Source of the DNA: Phenylobacterium sp. SCN 70-31 | GTDB lineage: Bacteria; Pseudomonadota; Alphaproteobacteria; Caulobacterales; Caulobacteraceae | Length of the DNA stretch: 64,000 nucleotides | Direction: 5' to 3' | Assembly: GCF_001724605.1 (NCBI RefSeq) | Contig: NZ_MEEX01000008.1 | Span: 62,001-126,000, forward strand | Shown here: piece by piece, positions 55,410-64,000 of the stretch | Layout of the letters: each line of letters starts with the position of its first letter | Position numbering within the stretch: position 1 is the first letter of the stretch | Translations under genes and position numbers: made by a program | Notes under the pieces: model-generated | Seen by the model: only the letters and a program-made list of their open reading frames with translations | Told to the model about the DNA's origin: nothing | Database searches by the model: none

Positions 55410-57827
55410 GTGGATCGGGAGCCGCGCCGGCGGAGGCGGTCCTGGGCGGAGCTGACCATCCTCTCGCGTCGGGAATTGCTGGCCGCTGTCGCGGGCGTGG
55501 GCATGGGCCTCGCCTCGGTGACGGCGCATGCCGCGCCGGCCCGCATCCAGTTCCATGTCCCGCCCCAGACCTATGCCGAGGCGCTGCTCGACGTGGCGCA
55601 ACAGGCCAACATCACCCTGATCGGCGCCGGCGCCTGCACCGGCCGCTCGGCCGTGGGTCTTCAGGGTCCCTACACCGTGGAGCAGGCGCTCGAACGCCTG
55701 CTGGCCGGCGCGCCGTGTCGCTGGCGGCTGATCGCGCCGGGCGCCGTCGAAATCTCGCCGCTGCCCGAAGCGCCGGCGCCGCGCCTGTCGCCGCCCGTCT
55801 CGGTGGCGGAACTGCTGGTGACCGCGACCAAGCGGGTGCGGAACGCCCGGGAACTCGCGGTGGCCGTCACGGCCGTTCCGCGGAACGACCTGCGCGCCTC
55901 GGGCGCCAGCGACGCCGCCGACGCGGCGGGCCAACTCGCCGGCGTGCTGGCCACCAACCTCGGGCCCGGCCGCAACAAGCTGCTGCTCCGCGGCCTGGCC
56001 GACGGCGCCTATACCGGCCGGGCGCGCTCGATCGTGGCCACCTATCTCGACGACGTCCCCATCAACTACAACGCGCCCGATCCGGACCTGCGGCTGGTGG
56101 ATGTCGACCGGGTCGAGGTGGCCCGTGGGCCACAGGGCGCGCTCTACGGCGCGGGAAGCCTGGGCGGAGTCTACCGGATCGTGGCGCGGCGTCCGAACCT
56201 GAGCGCCATGCAGGCCGAGGTTCGCGCCACGGGCGCCCTGACCCGCAGCGGCACGCCCAGCGCGGCCGTGGAGGGCTACGCCAACTATCCTGTCTTCGAG
56301 GACCGGCTGGGCCTGCGTCTCTCCGCCTACCAGGAAATCCAGGGCGGATACCTCGACGACATCAGTCAGGACCGCGAGAACGTCGACCGCACCGAGCGGC
56401 GCGGCGCGCGCCTGATCGTCCTCTACCAGCCCGACGACAACTGGTCCGTCGCCCTGACCGCCGCGGGGCAGCACCTTCGGTCTCAGGACACGCACTACAC
56501 CTCGCCCGGCCTGGGCCTGAAGCGGTCGGTCCGCATCCCCGAACCGCACGTGAACGACATCACGCTCCTCACCACCACCCTGAAGCGGTCCTGGGGCTGG
56601 GGCGAACTGGTCGCTTCGGGCGGCTACATCCGCCATGCCTACAGCAGTCTGTACGACGCCACGGCGACCCAGGACCTCTACACCTCGTTCGCCCGGACAT
56701 CGGCCTATTCCGAGCGAAACCGCACGCGGATGCTGGTTCAGGACGTCTACCTGGCCTCTCGTGGCGCGGGCGCCTTTCAATGGCTGGGAGGCCTCTACGG
56801 ATCGGATACGCGAATCCACGCCCCGACCGAATTCCTGGCCCAGATCCCGAACCTTCCCAACATTCCCGTGTATGGCGACACGCGCCGCGACCACGTGCGC
56901 GAGGTCGCCGCCTATGGCGAGGCGTCCTGGATGTTCGCACGGGGGTGGACCGTGGCCCTCGGGGGCCGGGCGTTCCACATCGACACGCGGACCCGCTCGG
57001 CCGTGGTCTCGGAACGCTTTCCGCCTCGCGATTTCGACCGCAACGCCTCGACCACCGGCCTCTCGCCCAAGCTCTCGATCCAGTGGGAGCCCGGTTCGGG
57101 TCACCTGATCTACGCCGTGGCGTCCGAGGGCTATCGGCCCGGCGGCCTGAATTCGGGCGGGGCTGTTCCCCTGCCCGAGGCGCGCGAGACGTTCCGCCCG
57201 GACCGGATCGTGAACTACGAGATCGGCGCCAAGACCCGCGCCCTGGACGGCCGCCTGGCGGTGAGCGCGGCGGTCTTCTACGCCGACTGGGAGGACATCC
57301 AGACCGACCAGTTCCGCCCCTCCGGCATCGCCTACACCACGAACGCGGGCGACGCCCACATCCTGGGGGTCGAGAGCGAGGTGTCTTATCGGGGCCCCTA
57401 TGGCCTCACCGTCCAGCTCAACGGTCGCCTCGCCCGGACGCGGACGTCCAATCCGAACCGGGATTTCACCAACAACCTGGTCCATGCGCTGCCGGGCGCG
57501 CCTTCGACCTCGGCGGGAGCCCTGGTGAGCTGGGAGCGCGAGATCCGGGAGGACTGGCGGCTCAACCTTCTGGGCCAGGTGAACTATGTGGGCTCGTCCC
57601 ACGTCTCGTTCGACGCCGCGGCGCCCAAGACCGGCGGCTACATCCGCAGCAAGATCTCGGCCGAGCTGGTCGGGGACCGATACGGGGTCCAGGTCTTCGT
57701 GCTGAACCCCTTCGATTCGCTGAACGACACCTTCGCCTTCGGCAACCCCTTCAACCCGAACCAGATTCGGCAGATCACGCCCCTGCGGCCGCGGACGCTC
57801 GGCGTGACGGTGTCCGCAGCTTTCTGA
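55410..57827 (+). CDS. TonB-dependent receptor with N-terminal STN signalling domain
   Basis: This 805-residue outer-membrane receptor (GTG start) has an N-terminal signal with LSRRELLAAVAG and an STN domain at about residues 45-115 (FHVPPQTYAEALLDVAQQANIT). The plug follows, with VTATKRVRNARELAVAVTAV and VEVARGPQGALYGAGSLGG, then the beta-barrel ending in aromatic AF. The STN domain plus the adjacent fecI/fecR genes define a transducing receptor: ligand uptake would activate the sigma factor. The twin-arginine-like signal is unusual for an outer-membrane protein and may be coincidental. The ligand (siderophore, haem or other) is unknown. Confidence 0.93.
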   Translation: MDREPRRRRRSWAELTILSRRELLAAVAGVGMGLASVTAHAAPARIQFHVPPQTYAEALLDVAQQANITLIGAGACTGRSAVGLQGPYTVEQALERLLAGAPCRWRLIAPGAVEISPLPEAPAPRLSPPVSVAELLVTATKRVRNARELAVAVTAVPRNDLRASGASDAADAAGQLAGVLATNLGPGRNKLLLRGLADGAYTGRARSIVATYLDDVPINYNAPDPDLRLVDVDRVEVARGPQGALYGAGSLGGVYRIVARRPNLSAMQAEVRATGALTRSGTPSAAVEGYANYPVFEDRLGLRLSAYQEIQGGYLDDISQDRENVDRTERRGARLIVLYQPDDNWSVALTAAGQHLRSQDTHYTSPGLGLKRSVRIPEPHVNDITLLTTTLKRSWGWGELVASGGYIRHAYSSLYDATATQDLYTSFARTSAYSERNRTRMLVQDVYLASRGAGAFQWLGGLYGSDTRIHAPTEFLAQIPNLPNIPVYGDTRRDHVREVAAYGEASWMFARGWTVALGGRAFHIDTRTRSAVVSERFPPRDFDRNASTTGLSPKLSIQWEPGSGHLIYAVASEGYRPGGLNSGGAVPLPEARETFRPDRIVNYEIGAKTRALDGRLAVSAAVFYADWEDIQTDQFRPSGIAYTTNAGDAHILGVESEVSYRGPYGLTVQLNGRLARTRTSNPNRDFTNNLVHALPGAPSTSAGALVSWEREIREDWRLNLLGQVNYVGSSHVSFDAAAPKTGGYIRSKISAELVGDRYGVQVFVLNPFDSLNDTFAFGNPFNPNQIRQITPLRPRTLGVTVSAAF

Positions 57828-58232
57828 AACTTTTTCGGATCCGACCTAGGGGAGGCGCCCAGCGGCGCCGTCTCAGCCGCGACCTTGGTGCGACTGGAGA
57901 GCCGCGAAGGTCGGGCCGCGCCGGGCTGGCGCGGCGCAAGCGGGGCGCCCCGGGCTCGATCGGGCGCGCCGCGAGCCATCGGAGCGCGGCCCCGGCGAGG
58001 AGAGCGTCAGGGGCCGCGCATCTCCCCATGCCTGCGTCGAAGAATCACGTTTGGCCCCAGGCCGCGACGGTGCTACTGTAGGGCTGTCGATTGCGGCCGG
58101 CCCGGGCTGCGCGGAACGTCACGGCGTTCCAGATCGACGCGCGTCGGCTCTCCAGTCACCGGCACGAGACCTACCGCCCCGGCCCGAGATCGTCACACCT
58201 CGGCCGGGGCTTCTCGTTTCTGCTTCCCGATT
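57828..58232 (+). other. 405-bp gene-free region with promoter-like motif and terminator
   Basis: No coding sequence was recognised on either strand. At the left edge TGAAACTTTTTC (overlapping the receptor stop) and a perfect TCGGATCCGA palindrome (57835-57844) run into GACCTAGGG (57843-57851), the 9-mer also seen before fecR. At the right edge is a strong GC hairpin with a T-rich tail. Together these could bound a small RNA of about 350 bases, but this is inference. Confidence 0.4.
58176..58222 (+). terminator. GC-rich hairpin with T-rich tail
   Basis: GCCCCGGCCCGAG (58176-58188) pairs with CTCGGCCGGGGC (58199-58210) with one bulged base and a 10-base loop, followed by TTCTCGTTTCTG. It reads as a plus-strand intrinsic terminator lying before the convergent SDR gene. 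Confidence 0.6.
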
Positions 58233-59240
58233 TCAGCTCGTCACGGCCTTGTGCCAGGCGGCGTACGGCCCCTGGCCCAGGACCTGGGCCTGGAAGCCCG
58301 CCATCGCCTTGTTCACGGCCTGGGTCATGGCTGTGTTGGGATGCACGGGGCGGCGCAGCGGCCTCTGGCCGTTGGGCAGCGCCACGAGTTCGGCCACCGC
58401 TCGGGCCACATCGGCCGGATCGCTGTCGCGCGGACCGGTCATGGTCGCCCGGGTCATGGCGATGTGCTGTTCATAGGCTTTCACCCGTTCGGGTTCGTTG
58501 CGCGCGAGCATCGCTTCGACCGCCCTGGCGCCCGTCTCCCAGATTCGGGTGGGATATCCGCCGGGTTCGATGATCGTCACCTCGACGCCGAACGGCGCCA
58601 GTTCATAGGCCATCGCCTCGAAGGCCGCCTCCAGCCCCCACTTGCCGCTGCAATAGGCGCCGATGTTGGGCAGGATCATGCGCCCGAGCTGGGACGACAC
58701 GGGCATGAGGAGGCCCGAACCCCTGGCGCGCATGCCGGGCAGGGCGGCGCGGGCGACGCGCAGGCCGCCCAGCAGGTTGGTCTGCATCTCGGTGTCCAGC
58801 GCGGTCTCGTCGTGCAGTTCGATGGGCCCGGAGATGCCGACGCCGGCGTTGCTCAGCACCGCATCCAGGCCGCCGCCGGCGATCTTTTCCGCCTGCGCCA
58901 CACCGGCCTTCACCTGGTCGGGCTTCGTCACATCGATCTCGACCACATGGACCTGGCCGGGCTTGCCCTTGGCTTCGGACAGGAGCGAGACGGCTTCCGG
59001 ACGGCGGCCGCCGTCGAGGTTGCGCATGGAGGCGACCACCGTCGCGCCCAGATCGGCCAGGTGCAGCGCGGAAAGCCGGCCGAAGCCCGAGCTGGACCCG
59101 GTGATGAGGATCGTCCTTCCCTTCAGCGAGCCGGGCGCGGGAGCCTGCGCCTGTGCGTGAGCCAGGGTCGCCGCGCCTGTGGCCACGACCGAGACGGCTC
59201 CCAACAGAGCGCGGCGGTTCATCGTCGGGTCGTCCATCAT
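58233..59240 (-). CDS. SDR-family oxidoreductase with a twin-arginine-type signal peptide
   Basis: The 335-residue protein starts at ATG 59240 and opens with MNRRALLGAVSVVATGAATLAHAQA, a twin-arginine-like export signal that would be cleaved near residue 31. The SDR core follows: ILITGSSSGFG near residue 46 (NAD(P)-binding), LSNAGVGISGPIE (NAG motif) and the catalytic tyrosine and lysine in GAYCSGKWGLE. The active site is complete. An exported SDR is unusual because the cofactor is cytoplasmic; Tat export of a folded, cofactor-loaded enzyme would explain it. Substrate is unknown. Confidence 0.85.
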   Translation of the reverse strand: MMDDPTMNRRALLGAVSVVATGAATLAHAQAQAPAPGSLKGRTILITGSSSGFGRLSALHLADLGATVVASMRNLDGGRRPEAVSLLSEAKGKPGQVHVVEIDVTKPDQVKAGVAQAEKIAGGGLDAVLSNAGVGISGPIELHDETALDTEMQTNLLGGLRVARAALPGMRARGSGLLMPVSSQLGRMILPNIGAYCSGKWGLEAAFEAMAYELAPFGVEVTIIEPGGYPTRIWETGARAVEAMLARNEPERVKAYEQHIAMTRATMTGPRDSDPADVARAVAELVALPNGQRPLRRPVHPNTAMTQAVNKAMAGFQAQVLGQGPYAAWHKAVTS

Positions 59241-59624
59241 GGCGTTCGCTCCCGTGTCCTGTTCTACGGCTTGTCGCCCGACAGTAGCGGGGATTTCCCC
59301 GAGAGCCACCGGCATCGGTTAAGCTCGCCGCGATGTTAGAAAAACTGCATCGATAAAACCAAGTGATCCTATAGGAATTATATGGCGACGCGTTCCTCCC
59401 CCTCCCGGCGTCGTGAGTGACCTCGTGCGACGCCTCGGTGACGAGGCGTCGCGCGCCTCCGGGGAGCGGAGAAATGAGTATGCGTCTTCAAACCAGAACC
59501 ATCTGTCGTCGGCGCTGAGACCGGCCCGGCCCTGGGCCGGGGACGCCGGGCGGACGCCGCCTGGCCGCGACGTTGGAGCTTTCATCGAAATGCGGGCGGC
59601 GAACGTCCGCCAGGGGATATCTCA
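59241..59624 (+). other. 384-bp intergenic region upstream of a TonB-dependent receptor
   Basis: There is no credible gene. An AT-rich stretch (about 59335-59385) and a perfect hairpin (59427-59452) are the visible features; the receptor and divergent SDR promoters should lie here. A Fur box was not recognised. Confidence 0.55.
59427..59452. repeat. Perfect 10-bp inverted repeat in receptor leader
   Basis: GCGACGCCTC (59427-59436) and GAGGCGTCGC (59443-59452) form a perfect stem with a 6-base loop (GGTGAC), 172 bases before the receptor start. There is no T-run, so an operator or leader structure is more likely than a terminator. Confidence 0.6.
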
Positions 59625-61943
59625 ATGCCAGCCATACACCGACGCGGCGGCCTCGCCGTCGCGCTGACGGCGCTTGTCGCCGCCACGGGATCGGTCGCCC
59701 ATGCGGCCGAGGTCGCCGCCGAAGCGGCGGCCAGCGAGGTGGACGAGGTCGTCGTCACCGTGCGACGGCGCGCGGAACGTCTGCAGGACGTCCCGATCAC
59801 CGTCTCCGCCGTCAGCGGGGCGGCGCTCGCGGCCGAGCGTCTGGACCGGGTTTCCGAGTACGCCGCCAAGATCGCGAACTTCAACGCCCTGCAACAGAAC
59901 ACCCGGGTGTCGACCCTGACGATCCGCGGCGTGGGCGGAAACGCCAACAGCGACGGCTCCGAAGCCGGCGTCGGGCTCATCGTGGACAACGTGTTCTATA
60001 CCCACCCCGGTTTCAGCTGGCTGGACTTCGTGGACCTGGAGAGCGTCGAGCTCGCGCGCGGCCCGCAGGGCACGCTGCTGGGCAAGAACACGACGCTGGG
60101 CGCGCTGGTGGTGACCACCAAGCGCCCGTCGTTCACGCCGGAGGCCACGGTCAGCGCGACCCTGGCGAACCGGGAGCGCTACCAGTTCCGGGCCAACCTC
60201 TCGGGGCCGATCGTGGAGGACCGGCTGGCCGGACGCCTCACGATCTACCGCGACACGGGCGGGGGGTGGCTGACCAACAGGGTCGACGGCAAGGACTACC
60301 TCGACACCAACCGGTGGGCGGTGCGCGGCCAGTTGCTCTATCGCGACGGCGGGTTCCAGAACCGCCTCATCGCCGAGGGCTACAGGACCAAGGAGTTCAA
60401 CAACTACTATCCGGCCGCGGGCGACCCGCTGACGTTCGTGAACGGCGCGGTGCGGAACGGCTGGCAGCGGCGCCTGCAGAGCGCCTTCGGGTACACCCCT
60501 TCGTACGACCTGCCCCGCGACCCCGACCTGGACACCCAGGAGCGGATCCTCTCGCGCACCTACGGGATCTCCAACCAGGCCGACTGGTCGATCGGAGAAC
60601 ACACCCTGACCTCGGTCACGGCGTGGCGGCAGCTCTACTTCCGGCCGCGCAACGACTCGGACGGCACGCCCTTCCCGATCGTTCGGGCGGGCTACGACGT
60701 GGACGTGGATCAGTATTCCCAGGAGTTCCGGTTGGCTTCGCCCACCGGCGGCGCCTTCGACTATCAGGTCGGCGTCTACGCTCTGCGCCAGGACGTGCGG
60801 AGCAACTATCGGACACAGTTCTTCAGCGCCGCCAGCGCGTTCTTCCTCGGCGCGACGGTCCCCGCCGTGGCGCTGGACGGGCTGGAGACCAACCAGCGCG
60901 GGGAAGCGAAGACCGACAGCCTCGCCGCCTTCGCCCAGGGTACCTACCGCTTCGACGAGCGCGCCAGCCTGACGCTCGGTCTCCGCTACACCACCGAGAC
61001 GCGGAAGGCCTCGAACGAGGCCCTGTCCTTCGGCGGCGCACCGCTGACCGGCGCTCTGGCGGCGCTGGCGCCGTTCCGCGCCGCCGTGGCGGGAACACCG
61101 TTCACGGTGACCGGCAAGAAGACGTCGGACGCCGTCTCGTGGCTGATCAATCCGTCCTACCGGATCACGCCGGACGTGCTGGCCTACGCGAGCGCAAGCT
61201 ACGGGGAGAAGTCGGGCGCCGCCAATCTGGGCGCGCGGCCGGGCGATCCGATCATCATCCAGCCGGAGACATCGCTCGACTTCGAGCTCGGCGTGAAGAC
61301 GACGCTGCTGGGCGGCCGGGCCACGCTGAACGCCAACCTCTATCACAACGAGATCGAGGACTATCAGGCCACCCTCACCACCCAGGTCGGGGCCACGGCG
61401 CGATCCTACCTCGCCAATGTGGGCAAGGTGCGCCTGCGTGGCGTGGAGGTCGAGGGACAGGCGCAGCTCACGCCCGTCTGGCGGGCCTCGTTCAGCGCGG
61501 CCTACAGCGATCCCGAATACGTCTCGTACCGCAATGCGCCGCCGCCGCCGGAATACGCCTTCCCCGGTGCGCCGGCCTCGGTCGACCTGTCGGGCACGCG
61601 GGTTCCGTTCGCGCCGCGCTTCACGGGCCAGGTCAGCCTGAACTTCGAGCAGCCGCTGGACTCGGGTCTGGTGGTCTTCGGCTACGCGAACCAGACGTGG
61701 CGCAGTTCGACCTATCTGAACGCCCTGTCCGCCTACGGCCGGCAGAAGGCCTACGGGCTCACTCACGTCGGTCTGGGCGTCCGCACCGACGACGGGCGGT
61801 GGTCGGCCAACGTCTGGTCCAAGAACCTGTTCGACAAGGACTATGCGGCGGCGTTCGGCATGGCGAGCGCCAACTCGCCCTACATCGCCATCCTGGGCGA
61901 ACCCCGGACGTTCGGCCTCACGCTGACCGCCCGTCCGTTCTAG
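59625..61943 (+). CDS. TonB-dependent receptor
   Basis: The 772-residue outer-membrane transporter has a Sec-type signal (GGLAVALTALVAATGSVAHAAEV), a TonB box-like VDEVVVTVRRR near residue 38, the plug domain with LQDVPITVSAVSG and VELARGPQGTLLGKNTTLGALVV, and a barrel ending in F. No STN domain is present, so it is transport-only. It belongs to the broad receptor group common in Caulobacterales and Sphingomonadales that takes up diverse compounds. The LLM monooxygenase gene follows at 25 bases, suggesting uptake and oxidation of the same, unknown substrate. Confidence 0.92.
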   Translation: MPAIHRRGGLAVALTALVAATGSVAHAAEVAAEAAASEVDEVVVTVRRRAERLQDVPITVSAVSGAALAAERLDRVSEYAAKIANFNALQQNTRVSTLTIRGVGGNANSDGSEAGVGLIVDNVFYTHPGFSWLDFVDLESVELARGPQGTLLGKNTTLGALVVTTKRPSFTPEATVSATLANRERYQFRANLSGPIVEDRLAGRLTIYRDTGGGWLTNRVDGKDYLDTNRWAVRGQLLYRDGGFQNRLIAEGYRTKEFNNYYPAAGDPLTFVNGAVRNGWQRRLQSAFGYTPSYDLPRDPDLDTQERILSRTYGISNQADWSIGEHTLTSVTAWRQLYFRPRNDSDGTPFPIVRAGYDVDVDQYSQEFRLASPTGGAFDYQVGVYALRQDVRSNYRTQFFSAASAFFLGATVPAVALDGLETNQRGEAKTDSLAAFAQGTYRFDERASLTLGLRYTTETRKASNEALSFGGAPLTGALAALAPFRAAVAGTPFTVTGKKTSDAVSWLINPSYRITPDVLAYASASYGEKSGAANLGARPGDPIIIQPETSLDFELGVKTTLLGGRATLNANLYHNEIEDYQATLTTQVGATARSYLANVGKVRLRGVEVEGQAQLTPVWRASFSAAYSDPEYVSYRNAPPPPEYAFPGAPASVDLSGTRVPFAPRFTGQVSLNFEQPLDSGLVVFGYANQTWRSSTYLNALSAYGRQKAYGLTHVGLGVRTDDGRWSANVWSKNLFDKDYAAAFGMASANSPYIAILGEPRTFGLTLTARPF

Positions 61944-61968
61944 GAAGCCGCCGGAGGGGGGCCGTGTC

Positions 61969-63294
61969 GTGACGTCCGATCGCCAGATGCGCCTGGGCGC
62001 GTTCCTGTTTGGCCTGGGCCATCATCTGGCGGCCTGGCGCCACCCTGAGGCCGACCCCTCGGCGCTCACGCGATTCGAGCCGATCCTGAGGTCGGCGCGT
62101 CTTGCGGAGGCGGCGGCGTTCGACGCCGTCTTCTTCGCCGACAACGTCGGATTGCCCGGCGGCTCGCTGGAGCGGCTGAGCCAGGGACCGCAGGTCTACT
62201 ACTGGGAGCCGCTCACTCTCCTGGCGGCGCTGGCGACCCAGACCGAGCGGATCGGCCTGATCTGCACGGTTTCGGCCACCTACATGCCGCCGTACCATCT
62301 GGCCCGGAAGTTCGCGTCGCTGGACCAGCTCAGCGGGGGCCGGACGGGCTGGAATCTGGTGACCTCGGCCTCGGACGCCGAGGCGCAGAACTTCGGGCTG
62401 GAACACCAGCTCGCCCACGACGACCGCTATGCGCGCGCCGCCGAGTATCTCCAGGTGGTGACGGGGCTCTGGGACACCTGGGACGACGACGCGCTGGTCC
62501 TGGACAAGGAGGCCGGCCGCTTCTTCGATCCCACGAAGGTCCGGCGGCTGGATCATGACGGGCCCTACTACCGGGTTCGAGGTCCGCTCCAGTCGGGCCG
62601 GCCGGTCCAGGGGCGGCCGGTGATCGTCCAGGCGGGGTCTTCCGACGACGGCCGCGCGCTCGCGGGGGCCTCGGCCGAGGTCGTGTTCACCGCCCAGCAG
62701 AGCCTCGCGGGCGCCCAGGCGTTCTATGCCGACATCAAGGCTCGCGCCGTCGCGGCGGGGCGTAATCCCGCGGATGTCCTGATCATGCCGGGCGTCATGC
62801 CCTTCGTGGCCGAGACGCGCGAGGCGGCCGAGGCGCGGTTCCAGTCGCTTCAGGACCTCGTCGATGTGCGTCAGGCGCTTGGCCTGCTGTCGGGTCTGAC
62901 CGGGACCGACCTCTCCCGCGCCGATCTGGACGGGCCGTTCCCCGACCTGCCGCCGACCGAGGGCTGGCGGGGGCGGCAGGAACTGTTCCGCGAGGTGGCT
63001 GAGGACGAGGGGCTCAATCTGCGCCAGCTCATGTACCGGGCGGTCTCGGCCCGGGGACACAAGGTTGTCGCCGGCTCGCCGCAGGACGTGGCGGACATGA
63101 TGCAGCAGTGGTTCGAGGCCGGCGCGGCGGATGGTTTCAACGCGATGCCGCCCATCCTGCCGGGGGACCTTGAGGCCTTCACGCGTCTGGTCGTCCCCGA
63201 GCTGCGTCGGCGCGGGCTGTTCCGCGACGCCTACGATGGCATGACGCTGCGCGACCATCTGGGTCTGAAGCGGCCGGCGGTCGGCGCCTCCTGA
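61969..63294 (+). CDS. LLM-class flavin-dependent monooxygenase (NtaA/SnaA/DszA family)
   Basis: The 441-residue protein starts at GTG after GGAGGGGG. It begins RLGAFLFGLGHHLAAWRHPEAD, followed by FDAVFFADNV, the conserved FASLDQLSGGRTGWNLVTS near residue 122, VIVQAGSSDDGRALA near 221 and the family ending FNAMPPILPGDLEAFTRLVVPELRRRGLFR. These proteins use FMNH2 from a separate reductase to oxidise sulphur- or nitrogen-containing organics. No reductase gene is adjacent. It probably works with the preceding receptor. Confidence 0.9.
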   Translation: MTSDRQMRLGAFLFGLGHHLAAWRHPEADPSALTRFEPILRSARLAEAAAFDAVFFADNVGLPGGSLERLSQGPQVYYWEPLTLLAALATQTERIGLICTVSATYMPPYHLARKFASLDQLSGGRTGWNLVTSASDAEAQNFGLEHQLAHDDRYARAAEYLQVVTGLWDTWDDDALVLDKEAGRFFDPTKVRRLDHDGPYYRVRGPLQSGRPVQGRPVIVQAGSSDDGRALAGASAEVVFTAQQSLAGAQAFYADIKARAVAAGRNPADVLIMPGVMPFVAETREAAEARFQSLQDLVDVRQALGLLSGLTGTDLSRADLDGPFPDLPPTEGWRGRQELFREVAEDEGLNLRQLMYRAVSARGHKVVAGSPQDVADMMQQWFEAGAADGFNAMPPILPGDLEAFTRLVVPELRRRGLFRDAYDGMTLRDHLGLKRPAVGAS

Positions 63295-63343
63295 CGCGCA
63301 AGTTCACGCGGCCGGCCGGGACGTCCGTCGGCCCTGAGACCCG

Positions 63344-64000
63344 TCACGAAAACCCCGTCACCAGCAGCTTGCCGTCCCCGGCCGGCTTCACGAAGGCGCG
63401 ACGGGTCAGCGGGTCGGCGGCGATCATCGCCTCCGCCACCCGCGGATCGTCCGGCGGCGTCATGGCGATGACCCGGGCGCCGGCCGGCGAACGGGCCAGT
63501 ACGACGCCGCGCGGCGCCGGGCCGGAGTAGTCGATGGTGTAGGTCTCGACCGCCGCCTCGCCCTCGAAGCCCGGGTCCAGTTCGGGCGCCGCCCAGCCAT
63601 CGACCTCCGCCTGGAGCGGCGCGGAGTCGAAGGGCGCGAAGGCGCGCGCCTGGGTGGAATAGACGCCCACAGAATACTTCGACAGGAAGCCGCCGTTGGC
63701 CCCGACCAGACCCACCGCGCCCGGCCGGGCGCGCAGGCGTCGGACCATCTCGGCGATGGCGTGCATGGAGTAGTTGTTCCCCGCGCCGCCGAAGAACGGC
63801 AGGCCGCCGGTTACGGTCAGGCCGCGCGGGTCGTCGGGCGCGAGGCCCAGGCCGTCGCAGATGTTGAACACCGCGATCGGGAAGCAGGAATAGAGGTCGA
63901 AGACGTCGATATCGGCCACGGTGACGCCGGCGACGTCCAGGGCCCGCCGGGCGGCGGCCACCGAGGCGGGACTGCGCGACAGGTCCTGACGTTCGACCGG
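63344..64000 (-). CDS. Thiolase-family acetyl-CoA acetyltransferase (partial)
   Basis: The minus-strand frame is open to the window edge, so the 5' part is missing. The visible C-terminal 218 residues show VDVFDLYSCFPIAV-type and GGLPFFGGAGNNYSMHAIAEMV segments; the latter carries the histidine of the thiolase C-terminal catalytic region. The tail beyond (TYTIDYSGPAPRGVVLARS) is a beta-strand domain seen in SCP-x-like/acetyl-CoA acetyltransferase homologues. It converges on the LLM monooxygenase gene. The catalytic cysteine lies outside the window. Confidence 0.82.
   Translation of the reverse strand, partial: PVERQDLSRSPASVAAARRALDVAGVTVADIDVFDLYSCFPIAVFNICDGLGLAPDDPRGLTVTGGLPFFGGAGNNYSMHAIAEMVRRLRARPGAVGLVGANGGFLSKYSVGVYSTQARAFAPFDSAPLQAEVDGWAAPELDPGFEGEAAVETYTIDYSGPAPRGVVLARSPAGARVIAMTPPDDPRVAEAMIAADPLTRRAFVKPAGDGKLLVTGFS

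Overview
The window is high-GC alphaproteobacterial chromosome, best matched to the Caulobacterales (Caulobacter/Phenylobacterium type; genus is inference). The main evidence is a gene order that I recall marking the Caulobacter crescentus replication origin: dnaQ-coaE-aroE-maf-ppsR (DUF299) diverging from hemE-hemH-hemJ-rho, then mnmE-mnmG-rsmG-parA-parB. No rRNA, tRNA, CRISPR, prophage or insertion sequence was recognised.

Region 1 (1-17.7 kb) is the origin and segregation region. The 490-bp ppsR/hemE gap (3793-4282) has the features of a Cori-type origin: one perfect and one near-perfect CtrA box (TTAA-N7-TTAA) in mirror orientation, a DnaA/G-box-like site, four GANTC (CcrM) sites and an AT-rich patch next to hemE. 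Four parS palindromes (GTTTCACGTGAAAC) lie at 9.85, 9.96, 13.35 and 14.79 kb, just before parAB. Between these are haem synthesis (hemE, hemH, hemJ), rho, the tRNA-modification pair mnmE/mnmG, rsmG, and a minus-strand island with an SDR, a quinone oxidoreductase and a dienelactone hydrolase.

Region 2 (17.8-33.3 kb) is mainly minus strand. It holds osmoregulated periplasmic glucan synthesis (opgG-opgH), an Rsm22-like methyltransferase, an unusual acetyl-CoA synthetase with a second C-terminal domain, and the rimP-nusA-ylxR-infB operon. That operon has a promoter followed by a strong terminator-like hairpin in its leader. A lipoprotein and a creatininase-family gene lie between acs and infB.

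Region 3 (33.5-49 kb) is almost all plus strand: yidB, ppa, an exported S10 peptidase (minus), a tandem amidohydrolase pair whose second member lacks the metal-binding histidines, then a housekeeping run of nfuA, tsaB, rimI, fur, miaB, phoH, ybeY, corC, lnt, metK and trmB. A palindrome resembling a methionine-regulon operator precedes metK.

Region 4 (49-64 kb) is more accessory: a hybrid histidine kinase, glutaryl-CoA dehydrogenase, a Nudix hydrolase, a FecI/FecR/TonB-receptor cell-surface signalling set, an exported SDR, a second TonB-dependent receptor followed by an LLM-class flavin monooxygenase, and the 3' part of a thiolase-family gene that runs off the end.

The most notable observations are the origin/parS architecture, the acetyl-CoA synthetase with an inactive-looking duplicated C-terminal domain, the possible nusA-operon attenuator, and the catalytic/non-catalytic amidohydrolase pair.
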